Shown one piece after another: positions 1 to 11,763 of a stretch of 64,000 nucleotides of DNA. This DNA comes from Plectosphaerella cucumerina (Eukaryota > Ascomycota > Sordariomycetes > Glomerellales > Plectosphaerellaceae): NCBI GenBank assembly GCA_020746995.1, contig JAGPXD010000002.1, forward strand, positions 4,836,001 to 4,900,000. Reading direction: 5' to 3'. The notes beneath the pieces were generated by a model. That model did not search any database. It had not been told where the DNA came from and saw nothing but the letters and a program-made list of their open reading frames with translations. Within the stretch, counting starts at the first letter, position 1, and every line of letters starts with the position of its first letter. Position numbers and translations under genes: made by a program.

Positions 1-1165
1 GTGAGATTACCACCAAGATACGACGGCGGGGGAATTATGGCGGAGGCGGCGCTGTTGAGCGGGCCGGGCATGGTCATGTCCAGGCCGGCCTCGACGGATG
101 CAACACCGGAGTGCGTCGCGTACCAGTCTGAGACGACGTAGCCCTGGAATCCGAGCTCGCCCTTGAGAAGTCCGTTGAGTAGCTTGGAGTTCTCGCAGGC
201 ATATGTCTGGTTGACCCTGTTGTAGCTGCACATGACCGAAGCTACACCGGAGCGAACGGCGTTTGCGAAAGGCCAGAGGTAGAGCTCGTGCATCGTCCTG
301 TCGTCAATGTTGGACGAGATGGCCTGGATCTCCCGGCCGTCCTCCAGGAAAGTGTTGGATCGCTGGGTTTCCTGCTCGTTGCCAATGTAGTGCTTCGCAC
401 TCGCTTGCACGCCCATATCCTGGATACCCTTGATCGACAGCTCCATGGCGATGCCGGTGAGGTAGGGGTCGGGTGAAAAGCTCTCCCAGTTGCGCCCGCC
501 AAGAGGATGTCTTCCCAAGCCACCTGATGCTGGGCTGCAGAGATAGAGTCAGCATGACTCTCATTGTTGGTTGAATGGATGGGCGTGACATACCCCAAGT
601 GCACTGAAGCACCTTTGCCACGGAACTCGGATCCAATGCCCCTCGCACGCTGGTAGATTAAATCGCGATCCCAGGTCGCAGCTGCAGTGAGGCCTGCGGG
701 AAAGACGGTAACCAGGTCTGCGATTCTCACTGTATTAAAGGTCAGCTTCGCGCCTAGAACGTGCATGGGACGGAAGATCGTGACGGAGGGTTGTATACCT
801 GAGACGGGACCATCGGCCAGACAGTAACCCTCGAAACCGATTTCCTCATTGGGGGCAATGTTTCCATTGCAGGAAAGACCCATGGCGAAGCCAGTCGTCA
901 GACTTACCTTTTGGTCCAAGGAAAGACGGGACACCGCCTCATCGGCCTTCCTGAACGCATCTTCCCAGCCGCGGCCTTTGCTGTTGGCTGATAGACAGAT
1001 ATCAGCTTCTCAAGCTTCTTGCTTCCTCGTCTGATGCCTCGTCTCATGAATGAACTCACGAGTCGGGAAAGTGGGCACAGTTTCGAAGTGATCTCCGTTG
1101 GACGAAGCTGCCACCGCCATGTGGACAACCCCTAACAGGGCAAAGCTCACAGTAAGGTTGACCAT
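1..1165 (-). CDS. GH3 beta-glucosidase, N-terminal part (gene continues past the left edge)
   Basis: Secreted glycoside hydrolase family 3 enzyme that would release glucose from beta-glucosides such as cellobiose. I read four exons: 1165-1060, 987-799, 729-594 and 534 to the window edge, phases 1, 1 and 2, all GT..AG. The ATG at 1165 opens a signal peptide (MVNLTVSFALLGVVHMAVAA). Family landmarks follow in order: QKVSLTTG, CLADGPVS, VFPAGLTAAATWDRDL, GSEFRGKG, GRNWESFSPDPYLTG, QASAKHYIGNEQETQR, MCSYNRVNQTYACEN and GYVVSDWYATHSG, which holds the catalytic Asp nucleophile of SDW. About 320 residues are present; the usual family length is 700-860, so the C-terminal half lies outside. It shares a 718-bp divergent promoter region with the Zn2Cys6 factor. 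Confidence 0.93.
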
Positions 1166-1883
1166 GATGTCGAGAAGTCGTTCAAATGCACTCCGATATG
1201 TGATCGAGAGAAAGGAATGATCTGCAGCCAACACCCTTTTGCTGAGGATTGAGGCTTCAGAGGTACCTTACTTTAAATATCATTGTCGGCTGGATATCGT
1301 CTTCATGCGGAGACGGACCATGGTGTTGGCTTGGCCCGTCGGCATCAAGTCGGCGTCACTTCAAGCTCCTGATGGAGATGATGGCCATTCAGGCAAACTT
1401 TGAACACGCTTGGCGGCTTGGGGGACGATGCGTCACTTCCCCCATGATCCCGGGGTTTGCACATGCGCTATCCCCATCTTTGTGGGACAGGAAAGAGACG
1501 ATGGCGAAGAGCGTACGTCACATTCGCGGCGAGAATGCCTGGCAACATCAAGAACGACAAACAGAACGAGGTCCGAGGAGCGGGCGAGACGAGTGGGAAG
1601 GGCCGAGTCATGGCGGTGCTAACCCGAGCCAGAACGGCTGCCGAGAAAAATACGAGTTACGTCTTAGTGGCATTCCTTTGCGTCTAAGCGCCTGCTTTAA
1701 GTTGCGTCTCGTTCCCCCGCCTCGTTCATCCCAAGGCCATCTCTCAACCTCGTTCATCTTTTTTCCCCTACCAATTTCCTAGCAGCCCGCAGTGGCTGCC
1801 GATCTGACAAGGCAACACAGCACCGCCCCCTCATTTCGATCAAACAGTTTTGCCGGCCTCACTGATCTCGTTCTTCTTCACCG
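1166..1883. promoter_or_regulatory. Divergent intergenic region between GH3 and Zn2Cys6 genes
   Basis: 718 bp separate two start codons pointing away from each other. The stretch near 1720-1870 is C/T-rich on the plus strand, as is common upstream of fungal starts. Open frames here have no recognisable domain. Shared regulation of the two neighbours is possible but not shown. Confidence 0.45.
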
Positions 1884-3300
1884 ATGGCGGAGGTGCCGGG
1901 GTTGCCGTCTTCACGTGACTCCCTCGGTAGATTGGTGAACAAGCAGCGTCGGCCACACCAGAAAACAAAGTCGGGCTGTCTCAACTGTCGGCAACGTCGC
2001 GTCAAGGTGCGTAACAATTTCTTCGCGGAGATCTTCCGAGACCCTTGCATGAACTCGCTGACTTTGCCTCTTCCTAAAGTGCGACGAGCAGAAGCCGAGG
2101 TGCCGTGCCTGTGTCAGGCGCCTTACACAATGCGACTACGGAGCCCCTGCAGCCCCCTTGACCGGCCAGCAGCACACCTTCGACGGCACCAGGCATACCG
2201 AGTCACCGCAGGACTCCGAGTACATCGTCAGCCCAGGCGTATCGTCAAGTCCACGGGCCATAGGCGTCCTAGAGACGCCCGAAACGTCTATCTCGGGAGC
2301 TACATCTGCCCCTTCAGGGATCTCATCATCAAGCAAGTCGCTACTTGACTCTCCACACACTTTCCAGCTGGATGCCCTGGCTCTACACCACCACTGGACT
2401 CTTCACACAAGCCTGACCATCTCCGGCGAATCCAATTTCGCCGGTATCTGGCAGAACATCATCCCAGAACTCGGCTTCCGATATCCTTTCGTGACACACA
2501 GCATCATGAGTCTTGCTGCCCTGCACATAGCGCAGACGCGCGACCCGCACGATAAACAATTGGTAGCACAAGCCGCAGAGCACTACAACGTGGCTCTGCG
2601 CGGGTTCCGCGAGGAAGTGGCCGAGATCACAGAGTCAAATAGCGAGGCTCTGTTCTGCTGGTGTCTACTCAATGTTCTCTATGTCTTCGCCATGTCGACA
2701 CTGCAGGTGCCCGGCACTTCCGACAGAACCTCGGGACGGAAGGACAGGATTTTGGGAGTCGAGTTGATACCGATGATTCAGGGCATCGAGGCCGTGCTGG
2801 GCCCGACACATAACCATCTTCGATTTGGCCGGCTCGCAATCCTCATGTCCCTGGGCAACTGGGATGAGTTGGATCCGGGTCCGCTACAGTCCCACGGTCC
2901 GGACGGCTTTCTTTGTCAAATCCGTCAAACCTGGGCCAACAACAGCGACGCTGCAACTTACGAGGAGGCTCTCCGAATTCTACGGAAGTGCCGCCTCTTC
3001 GTCAAGCAATTCGAGACTATGGATAGCGCCACTCTCGCTGAATGGGGCTACAACAGGTCTTGGTCTGGGCCGCTCATCTTCATACACTACACGCCCGCCG
3101 CGTATTTCACCCTGCTCCAGCAGAGACAGCCTCCGGCGCTCATCTTGTTCGCGCATTTCGGTGTCTTGGTGCACGAAATTAGGCACTTTTGGTTCATCGG
3201 AGCATGGGGGAAGGAGATTGTAGATGTTGTCAGTGATCTTCTTGGCGCGTATTGGGCTCCCTGGGTGTCCTGGCCTCTAGAGTCTGTTGGCTTGGGTTGA
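1884..3300 (+). CDS. Zn2Cys6 (fungal binuclear cluster) transcription factor
   Basis: Two exons, 1884-2006 and 2080-3300, give 447 residues. The single intron (GT..AG) falls inside the zinc cluster, as often seen in this family. Residues about 31-57 have the spacing C-X2-C-X6-C-X6-C-X2-C-X6-C (SGCLNCRQRRVK then CDEQKPRCRACVRRLTQCDY). Residues 60-120 are Ser/Thr/Pro-rich linker. From about 125 on the protein resembles the fungal-specific activation domain of sterol-uptake-regulator (UPC2)-like factors: ALHHHWTLHT, then PFVTHSIMSLAALHIA. No target is visible. The start has a good context (ccgATGg). Its divergent GH3 neighbour is a possible target, but this is inference. Confidence 0.9.
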
Positions 3301-3496
3301 ATCATGTCATGAAAGAGGTGCGGAAACGCTGTAACAATGTCTTTGATCCCTAGTTGTGTCTATGTCTATGTAAATCCCAGCATGAACCGCGAACATGGAA
3401 CTCCATCGTACAAGTGCATTCGGACCAACTTCATGTAACCGTAAAGGGATCGCCCGCGATCCACTGATGCCTGCTAGATTGATGCCTACGCACTGC

Positions 3497-4520
3497 TCAT
3501 GCGGAGGTAGACCCAACGCGCTGACCGTAATAGTACTTGGGTAGGGTGCCCATGGACCACTCACCCTCAGTACTGACAAGAAGAGTAGCAACCTCCGAGG
3601 GATGTACATAGTTGAACAGTGCCATAACAAGAAGCATGAGAGCTGCATCGAATATGTAGAGGTATGCTTCGTGGCTAAGCAGATACCCGTCGAAGCCTTG
3701 CAAGTACTCGACTGCGCGGAAGACTGACCGAACCATCACCAGGAGGCTGCCGATGTACAAAGCCCACATATGTCTTTTCCACAATGTGTGCGTCTGTGCT
3801 TGGGCGGTCGGGACCTTGCTGATGGAGATGTCGAACTTGATAGCTATGACGATGAAGAAGCCAAAAAATATGAGCTGGACGAAGAGGCCGACAATGATGA
3901 CCTTGGCGCCGACCTGCAAGGCCTCGAGGCTACCAGCTGCTTGGTAGCCGCCACCTGTAGAAGCGTCAGTTATGCTACCATGCCTCAAGTTAGGACGGAT
4001 GACACTGACCTCCTCCCTGAAGAACAAACGAAAGCAAGTCGCCAATGACAAAGATCTTGGTCATCCACTTTTGAGGGATTCGAACCCTGGATTCTCCATG
4101 CACTAGCCTGATGATCCTTCCCAGCTGCATGTAGATGGTTGCGGCATAGAGTGCGGGTGCCACGAGTAGGAGCAGGGCTTGCATGATGTAGGGGCCAAGA
4201 GTCCAGTAAGGGCTTTCGGTTCCAGACTTGGCTCGGGCGGAGTAGCCGACGATTTGGACTGTGGGGTCAATCTTCATTAGTATCTGTTTGAGCAGTGAGC
4301 GTCAATTTTGGCGGGGAGGGGCTACTATACATATTCCACCGACGGCCAGTGGCAGGACATACCAGCTTCGCGCTCGGATGAGCTGCCAGAAGTGCAGAAG
4401 AGTTGTCCCCAGAAACAGCAAGGCAACGATGACACCACCTGCCACGGTGGGGTCGTAGTGATAGAGCTTGAAGGGGTTTTCAGGCGGCGCAGCGGCGTCC
4501 TGCCTGGTAAGGAGAGACAT
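3497..4520 (-). CDS. RTA1-like (lipid-translocating exporter family) membrane protein
   Basis: Seven-helix fungal membrane protein of the RTA1/RSB1 family, linked in yeast to resistance to aminocholesterol and to export of sphingoid bases. Exons 4520-4331, 4258-4010 and 3954-3497 give 298 residues. The first intron is placed so that the conserved segment reads GGIFQIVGYSARAKS, followed by WTLGPYIMQALLLLVAPALY and YMQLGRII, all typical of the family. The second intron joins LQGG to GGYQAAGS. Hydrophobic segments recur through the length. The substrate of this copy cannot be inferred. Confidence 0.9.
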
Positions 4521-5422
4521 GATGTGAACGAGAGGAAAGAAGGAAACAAAGGATGGACTGATGGTCAGAGACTGCTTCCAAAGATCGGGTTGAAGAAGAC
4601 CAGATGGATGGAAGAGACCATGTGCATCTCTCGGCGGGTGGCAAGCAGCCTAAGTACGGCTACCGAGGCGCTCAGGGGCGCCGGGGACAACCCGAGGCTG
4701 ACTTCGTTAAGGCTTCGCAGGATTCGGCTCAGACAGAGACCTCCACGGTCGGCCCACCAGCATCCAAAGTTCGACACTTCGTACATCGCATTCCTTACGA
4801 GCTGCTGCTTGCTGACGAAATCGGGTCTGCCGGCACAGCCATTGCGGCTTAGACCTGTCTTCTGGAAGCTGCCGAGCTTCGCTGCGGCATGGGAACTCCG
4901 CTTCGTCGACCAGTCCGCATGATTTCCGTACATGCCGCACTGCACCGGCACAGACCAAGGAGGGAAAAAGGGCGGGTGCCTGCTGGCTTCCAGATCTGGA
5001 TCGACGGCGGCAAGCTCAGTCCGGGATGCTCGTTTAGCTCTGCTGGGAACGAGGTCGGCATCCCCGTCACGCTAGTAAACGAGCCTTGTAGCCCCTGAAA
5101 CATCACCACCAGAGTCCAGCAGCTTCAGCCACGAATGTTTGACAAGCCTGGTGCATTGGGTTTCGACGGGCCCGGACGATTCCTCTGGCCTAGAGATAAG
5201 CATGCATTTCAGTAACAGGCTTTGGTTTTCTCTTTGATGTCGACATCTCCAAACGAACAACCACTTTTCTGTCACTTCAAGCTGCCGCTTTCCTCCGCCT
5301 CATGTCTTCCGGAACGACGGCACGTTGCACAGCTTCCACCGACAACCGCATCGCCCCGAGGCCGTGAGCACACACACTAGGACCCTACAAGCACCTGCTC
5401 AGAGTCTTTCGCCCAGCCAGCA
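4521..5422. other. Divergent intergenic region, no gene recognised
   Basis: About 900 bp between the RTA1-like start and the glucosyltransferase start. The open frames present on both strands lack low-complexity coding bias, signal peptides or family motifs. I treat it as promoter and untranslated leader of the two flanking genes. Confidence 0.5.
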
Positions 5423-8380
5423 ATGTCAGAAAAAAGGAAGACCATCCGCTACGAGCTACCGGGCGATGAGGCCCACATCGAGTGCAATCCGGTCTCCGGT
5501 AACAGAACTGGGAACATCGAAGAATCGCCATACAACACCAACAACAGCCCCAAAATGACACAAGACACGTTGCGAGACCCGGCAAATTCTATTGCAGCCA
5601 GTGAGAAAGGAGCTTCTGTGGAACTGCAAGGTACGCACTGGTGTCTTCCAGCCCCTCTAGACAATATGTCGTCCGAGACGCCTCGACACCTCTCTTGCTG
5701 ATGCGCGTGTACTGCAGAAGATGGAAGAGTAACGATCGATTTCGATTCGCAATTCGCAAAAACTTTGAGCCTTATCTACGGCCCTTCTTCCCAAGACGAA
5801 TATGACCCGGTCAACAACCAGCATGATCCTCAACCAGGCCAGGCAAGCGCCCCATCGTACGAGGAAGCGACGGGAGTAGGTTCGCACCATCCAAGGCTCA
5901 ACGTCTTGATACAGGTGGTTGGAAGTCGGGGCGATGTGCAGCCATTCATTGCTCTCGGCTGCCGCATCCAAAAGCTCGGTTTCCGTGTACGCCTGGCGAC
6001 GCACGACATGTTCGAGGACTTCGTTCTCAAGTCGGGCTTGGAGTTCTTTCCCATCGGGGGTGATCCGGCTGCCCTGATGGCATACATGGTCAAGAACCCG
6101 GGTCTGATTCCTAGCCTCGAGAGCTTTCAGGCCGGAGAGATCCAGCAGAAACGAGACATGATGGAGGAGATGCTCGAGGGGTTCTGGGCTGCCTGCATAC
6201 AACCGGCCGCAGGAGAACCCTTCGTGGCCGACGCCATTCTCGCCAACCCGCCGGCCTTTGCACATGTACACTGCGCGCAAGCTCTAGGCATCCCGGTCCA
6301 CATTATGTTTACCATGCCGTGGTCTCCGACCAGATTCTTCCCGCATCCACTCGCCAACATCAGCAACAGCTCGGGCAACACATCCTCAACCAACTTTGCG
6401 ACGTATGGTATTGTCGAGTATTTGACGTGGCAGGGGTATGTATTCGTGACCAGATCCGTGTAGCTCGCCTGATACTGATTCGTTTCCACCTCTTCCAGTC
6501 TCGGAGACGTTATCAACAAATGGCGAAGGTCGATCGATCTTGAAGACGTGGCCATGTTTGATGGCCCCCTTCTAGCGGATAGGCTGAAGATACCATTCAC
6601 ATACTGCTGGTCTCCGGCGCTCGTCGCCAAACCGGCCGACTGGGGTCCTTACATTGGTAGGTCCTGCCGATTTAATCTGAGTCCTCCGCCTCCCATTAAC
6701 CGCTTCCCGGACAGACGTCTGCGGCTTCTTCTTCCGAGACACACCACAATACTCGGCCCCTGATGATCTAGCTCGGTTTCTTTCCGAAGGCCCTGCGCCT
6801 GTCTACATCGGGTTCGGGAGCATCGTCCTAGACAACCCGCAAGCAGTGATCGGCGTCATCCTGGAAGCCGTTCGGGCTGCTGGCGTACGAGCTATCATTT
6901 CCAAGGGCTGGTCTGACCTTGGAGGTACAGCGGGCCCGGACGTGTACTGGATCGGTGACTGCCCACATGAATGGCTCTTCGGACAAGTTGCAGCCGTTGT
7001 GCACCACGGGGGTGCCGGGACCACAGCCTGCGGTCTTAGGAATGCAGTTCCAACGACAATTGTCCCCTTCTTCGGAGAGTATGGTACCCTTACGCAACTT
7101 GACTTTTCCAGGAACAACTTCTAATCATTTCGCAAACAGTCAGCCCTTCTGGGGTGAGATGGTCGCTCAGGCGGGCGCAGGACCGCACCCGATCCCCATC
7201 AGCAAGCTCAGCTCGGATAATCTTGCTGAGGCCATCACGTACTGCTTGACTCGGGAAGCAAAAGCGGCCGCCGACGACATCGCCAGACAAATAGCAGCAG
7301 AAGATGGCGTCGAGGCCGCGGTGCAGTCCTGGCTCAGACAGTTGCCCAAGACTGGCCTGCAGTGCGATCTGATCCCGAGTCAACCTGCGACATGGGTGTA
7401 CAAGAAGTCCAAGAAGCCGATCAAGATGTCCAAGCTGGCCGCGGAACAGCTGATATCCAGTAAGGCTCTTCAAGAGAAGCACCTTCAACTGTAAGCCGTG
7501 ATCTACCATGAGGAACCTGGCTTCCGCGTCGTTGTCTCCCCAAGACATCACTGACCTTGTCGCATGCAGTTATCAGACCAAAGCGATCAACATCGAAGTC
7601 ACACGCTGGGACCCAGTGACAGGCGGAGCCTCCGCCGTGATGGGAACGGCAATGGATATGGCTGACTCCATCACCGGCATGGTGACGAAGCCAGTCGAAG
7701 AGTACCGCTACGAGCAGCGTAGACGCAAAAAAGCACAGAAGCGACAAGGCCAACTATCTGGCTCTGCGACGCCAAGATCAAGCATCGGCGCCTCACAGGA
7801 CACCGAGATCTCGTCAGTCAACGAAGAGGAAAGGAAGAAGCAGGGTTCCATGGCCGGCAAGGTAGCAGGTGCTTCCGCCAAAAGCATCGGCATGCTTGGA
7901 CCCACGGCAGCAAAGGGTATGCTGGTGGACATCCCCCTCGCCATCACCGAGGGCCTGAGAGCTGTACCTCAGCACTTTGGGACCAAGACGCGAAACCACG
8001 GTCCGGTGACAGACTCGAAGAGCGGAGCGGTCGTGGCCGGCAAGACCTTTGCCTGGGGCTTCGTGGATGGACTCAGTGACTTGGTGATGGAGCCTGTCAG
8101 GGGTGCGGCAAAGGAGGGGGCAATGGGCGCGGTCAAGGGTGCTGGGAAGGGTGCGGTGAGTCTTGTGGCCAAGAGCGGCGCAGGCATGTTTGGCCTCTTT
8201 GCGTACCCGAGTGCTGGGATTGCAAAGAGCATCAGGGCTCTGACTTTTTGCGGCACGAGAAAGTGCATCGGACAAGCCAAGCGCGAGGAAGGCCGGTGGC
8301 TTCTGGCGGGCGAGAAGACGGCGCAGTTGGCCGGAGATGATCTTGTCGGCAGGTTCGAGCGGCTGAAGAAGGCTTCTTGA
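5423..8380 (+). CDS. Sterol 3-beta-glucosyltransferase-like protein (GT28/GT1) with VPS13/ATG2-like C-terminal segment
   Basis: Predicted UDP-sugar-dependent glycosyltransferase of the Ugt51/Atg26 group, but without the PH and GRAM domains of Atg26. Exons 5423-5630, 5718-6435, 6499-6656, 6715-7078, 7140-7490 and 7570-8380 are all GT..AG and yield 869 residues. The N-terminal fold starts near residue 130 with LNVLIQVVGSRGDVQPF. The nucleotide-sugar half shows CGFFFRD, PVYIGFGSIV, SKGW and HHGGAGTTACGLRNAVPTT, then IVPFFGDQPFWG across the fourth intron. Residues about 600-869 form an extension with a charged coiled stretch (YRYEQRRRKKAQKRQ) and a Gly/Ala-rich amphipathic part (GFVDGLSDLVMEPVRGA, GAGKGAVSLVAKSGAG) that resembles the C-terminal region of VPS13/ATG2 lipid-transfer proteins. 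Sterol specificity is inferred from family only. Confidence 0.9.
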
Positions 8381-10601
8381 TATCAGTTAGAAACCAGCAT
8401 GCAGAGATTTAAAACAACTGCCGAAGGCATGAGTTTGAGGACGCGTTCTGTTCTTGGCCTGATGTGCTCATCCAAAGTGAAATGGTCTGCATTGCCGGAG
8501 GTGCAACCGAAGGGCTCTTGAAATACGCGTCGGCCGGGGACTAATATTTCCGGAGTGAAGATGACGGCTTTCTGGCCGAGGTAATCCTGTCTCGATGGTG
8601 TCGTCTGCCGAACATCGCCGCCCTTCGCCCTAGCATGTTGTCCTGACCAACGCCTGCCCTGGTCCGGCTTGTGCCACAGTCCACAAGTGCCAGACACGTG
8701 GAACGTTCTACGGCCCTTGGAGGTTTGCCCTTTTGTCGGTCACGAGGCCGGTCTGGCATCGAGAAGCCGGGGATTGGGAGTGGCGTCGGATGCAGGGGAG
8801 AGAACACCGGTCAGACGACCACCCCGGCTGGCGAGTATGGTCCTGGAACTCCAAATTATCCCGTCTAATATGAGGCGGTGAGCCACGTTGCTGTTGCTGA
8901 GATGCCGGGTGAGAGATCGAGACAAGAGGTGGCCCCTCTCTTGTATGCGTGGTGCTGACCGGAGGCGAAAGATGTGTTGCTTCCACCGCGGGCGTCAGGT
9001 CGGCAAAAGAAAGAAGGCGCCCAACCGACAATGATCACGGCACACCGCCGTTGGGTGTCGACGCCTTTCCCGTGTCCTGCTGATGACCGGGGCCATCGGC
9101 GCTGGGCAAAAGCGCCAATCTGTTGGCACCCGACAGGTTCGGGAGTTGCCCGTGTCTCGGGGGGTATTCCGGTGACACGGCAAGAGGGGAGGAACGCCGT
9201 CTTTGTCTTGGGCAGCTTCGATCCGGGGCGAGGAGAGGCCTGTCAAGCCAGGGAACCCACGGTCGCACAGCAGCAATATGTACCCGTCCTGGTCGCCCCT
9301 GTCCCTCTCAAGAAAACCCCCACGCTTGGTGTCTTCACGTGAGGAACTCCAGATGCAGGCCGGCTTCCGCGCGACGCCCAGGCTTTCAGCGTGAGACGCA
9401 GAGGCAGACGATAGGTGACGGGATCGTTCCTCTGCGCCGTGGCTGGAGGGTCGAGTCGGGCGGCCATTCGTGGGACGGCGCGTGGGCGGCGATGGCCACA
9501 TGTGGACGGACAGGAGGACGTGGGAGAGGAGAAGAATGAGGAGGGGGGAAGAGTTGAGTGCGGTCAAGCCGTGGGTGGGTGGGCGACAGGGACCCCCTGT
9601 AGCGGACGCACAAGTGGCCTCTCTTTCACCCCGGGAGCCCAAGGAGCTGGGTACGCGGGCATTCTGGGGCAAAGTTGGGGGCGCTGCTGCACCTTTGTGA
9701 TCGACGGTCCAGATCTCGAAGCCGGCTCAAAAACATCCCGAGATGGCACCTGACCCGGAATCCAAGGTATTAGATGAGAATGTCTCCTCCCGAGTTGCTC
9801 CGCTGGCTGGACCTTGGCTCAACCCCGCATCAGGCAGACACAGGACAGGAGAGGCCGCCATCGCCTATTGGGCACTGGCAGCAAACAGGGCACACGCTAG
9901 AGCTGGGAATTCTGTGCTCGGTGACGGCTAGAGGAGGCCTGGGCGGGCGTGGGGGTTGCCTTTGTATCTCGTCACGAGAACCCAGGAGAGGGACGGCGCC
10001 GCCGGTCATCAGCTGTATCTCCCTTTCCTGGGGCCCCGGACTCAGCTGTGCTCTTCCTCTCGGCCCAGACGACCTTGAGGTTACACTGCCTGCCGGGGGC
10101 GATATCGCCGCTGTCTGCACCTTGGGATGAGGCGGAGTACACACCGCACTTTGTGACCTGGCCGAATCAGACACCTGGGGGAAAGGTCACGGGGGCAACG
10201 CCCTTTGCTGAGGGTCTGTCGCCTTTTCTCGGGACTGGACTTTGGGGGCGCTCAAGCTGGGTCGGAGGTAAAAAGGGGGGGGAGGCGAGGATGGGCACAC
10301 CACCAACGTAAACCCCCACGCCGCCCAGGTCATACCGTCGCCCTAGGCGGACGCCGTACAGGGTACCTGGACGCCAAGGTCAGCCGGGATCTGCAGCCCA
10401 CAGCAAGCCCGGTGCGCCGTTCTTGGGCCTTCCCCGTGCTGCGATTGGCAACAGAAGAAACGACGACACCGAGCCGCATCTGTCGAACAAGCTGGTTCAG
10501 GCCTGGTCCTGGTCGTGGGCAAAGTCCGTCGAAGGAAGGGCTGGTGTTTGGAGAGTTGGAGGAGGCTTGGCCTTGTGGGAGGAGAGCTGAGCGCCGGTGC
10601 T
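8381..10601. other. Long intergenic region, no gene recognised
   Basis: About 2.2 kb, GC-rich, with many overlapping open frames on both strands (longest about 225 codons on the minus strand). Their products are rich in Arg, Pro and Ser, as expected of chance frames in GC-rich DNA, and none has a recognisable domain, signal peptide or plausible intron structure. It probably holds the upstream region of the aldolase gene and the 3' flank of the glucosyltransferase gene. Confidence 0.5.
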
Positions 10602-10607
10602 TATAAG
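10602..10607 (+). promoter_or_regulatory. TATA-like box upstream of the aldolase gene
   Basis: TATAAG lies about 160 bp upstream of the chosen ATG and is followed by a long pyrimidine-rich stretch (CATCTTCCTCATCC). This fits a fungal core promoter with its leader and supports the ATG at 10765 rather than an earlier in-frame codon. Confidence 0.5.
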
Positions 10608-10764
10608 CAGCATCTTCCTCATCCTTCTCCTCCATGCCCTCACCCTCACGCATGTTTCCATCTCCTATCCTTACCAACCGCATTATACCCCCAAAGCCTT
10701 GCTTCTTATAATACCAAAGTCCTTTCTGTCATTGCTATTCGACAATCTCTGCCCATCCTCCATC

Positions 10765-11763
10765 ATGCCAGCAACGACAGTAACCCCGCCCTCAGCCGAG
10801 GAGGCCTACGGCGCTCCCAAGGCCCTGCACTACAGGCTTCCCGACGGCGTCTACGTGCCGACACTGACCTTCTTCACCGAAACCGAGGAGGTCGACACAG
10901 CGACCCTCGAGAGGCACTTGGCGCGGCTCATCAGTGCAGGCGTGGCCGGTATCGTGGTGCACGGGTCCAACGGCGAGGTGGTGCACCTGACGCGTGAGGA
11001 GCGTTCAGCGGTTATTCAGTGCGCTGCCGACACAGTCCGCCGTGAGCATGGGGCCCAAATGCCGCTCATTGCGGGCTGCGGCGCACAGTCAACGCGCGAA
11101 ACACTGCAGTTGTGCCATGACGCAGCACAAGCCGGAGCGACACACGCCCTCATGCTGCCGCCCAGTTATTACGGAGGCCTTCTCGACGACGACAAGGTCG
11201 TGGGCTTCTTCCACGACGTGGCCGACGAGAGCCCTGTGCCGCTTGTTATCTACAACTTCCCTGGCGCCGCAGCGGGCCGCGACCTCAGCTCGGACGCCGT
11301 GCTGCGCATCGCGCGGCACCCCAACGTTGCGGGCGTCAAACTGACGTGCGGCAACACGGGCAAGCTTGCGCGCGTGGCCGCCGACGCCCCCGAAGGTTTC
11401 TTCGTCGCCGGCGGCAGCGCCGACTTCATCCTGCAGGGCATGGTTGTTGGCGCGCACGGCACCATCGCCGGACTGGCGAACATTGCGCCGCGGGCCTGCG
11501 TGCGCATCATGGAACTCTTCGCTGCTGGTCGCCTGGCTGAGGCGCGAGCGCTACAGGCAGTCGTGGCCAAGGGCGACTGGATTGCCATCCGGACGGGCTT
11601 CGCAGGCGTCAAGGCCGCTGTGGCTCTATTCGACAAGTATGGCGGCGCACCGAGGAGGCCTTGCACGAAGCCTTCGGCGCAGGATATGAAGTACATCGCC
11701 GAGGGACTCGCGGAGCTGCACCGCGTCGAGCTGGCGCTTGAGGCGGGGGAGAAGGGCCTGTGA
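10765..11763 (+). CDS. DapA/DHDPS-superfamily class I aldolase
   Basis: A 332-residue, intron-less (beta/alpha)8 aldolase that uses a lysine Schiff base on 2-keto acids. Motifs in order: GVYVPTLTFF, GIVVHGSNGEVVHLT (the substrate-carboxylate loop, SNGE here), LIAGCGAQSTRET, the Tyr of VIYNFPG, the Schiff-base Lys of GVKLTCGNTGK, and a C-terminal YGGAPRRP. The ATG at 10765 (catcATGcc) is preferred because residues upstream look like leader. Known fungal members of this superfamily include 4-hydroxy-2-oxoglutarate aldolase and the L-threo-3-deoxy-hexulosonate aldolase of D-galacturonate catabolism (gaaC/LGA1). The latter would fit the pectate lyases in this window, but the exact activity is undetermined. 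Confidence 0.9.
   Translation: MPATTVTPPSAEEAYGAPKALHYRLPDGVYVPTLTFFTETEEVDTATLERHLARLISAGVAGIVVHGSNGEVVHLTREERSAVIQCAADTVRREHGAQMPLIAGCGAQSTRETLQLCHDAAQAGATHALMLPPSYYGGLLDDDKVVGFFHDVADESPVPLVIYNFPGAAAGRDLSSDAVLRIARHPNVAGVKLTCGNTGKLARVAADAPEGFFVAGGSADFILQGMVVGAHGTIAGLANIAPRACVRIMELFAAGRLAEARALQAVVAKGDWIAIRTGFAGVKAAVALFDKYGGAPRRPCTKPSAQDMKYIAEGLAELHRVELALEAGEKGL

Noticed and set aside
1249..1782. 177-codon frame between GH3 and the Zn2Cys6 factor
   Set aside because: No recognisable features; the region is better explained as a divergent promoter.
4067..4082. GGATTCGAACCCTGG, resembling a tRNA B box
   Set aside because: It lies inside the coding exon of the RTA1-like gene (GESRVRIPQKW) and no tRNA stems surround it.
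8995..9672. 225-codon open frame on the minus strand
   Set aside because: Arg/Pro/Ser-rich product without domain, and other equally long frames overlap it on both strands in GC-rich DNA.
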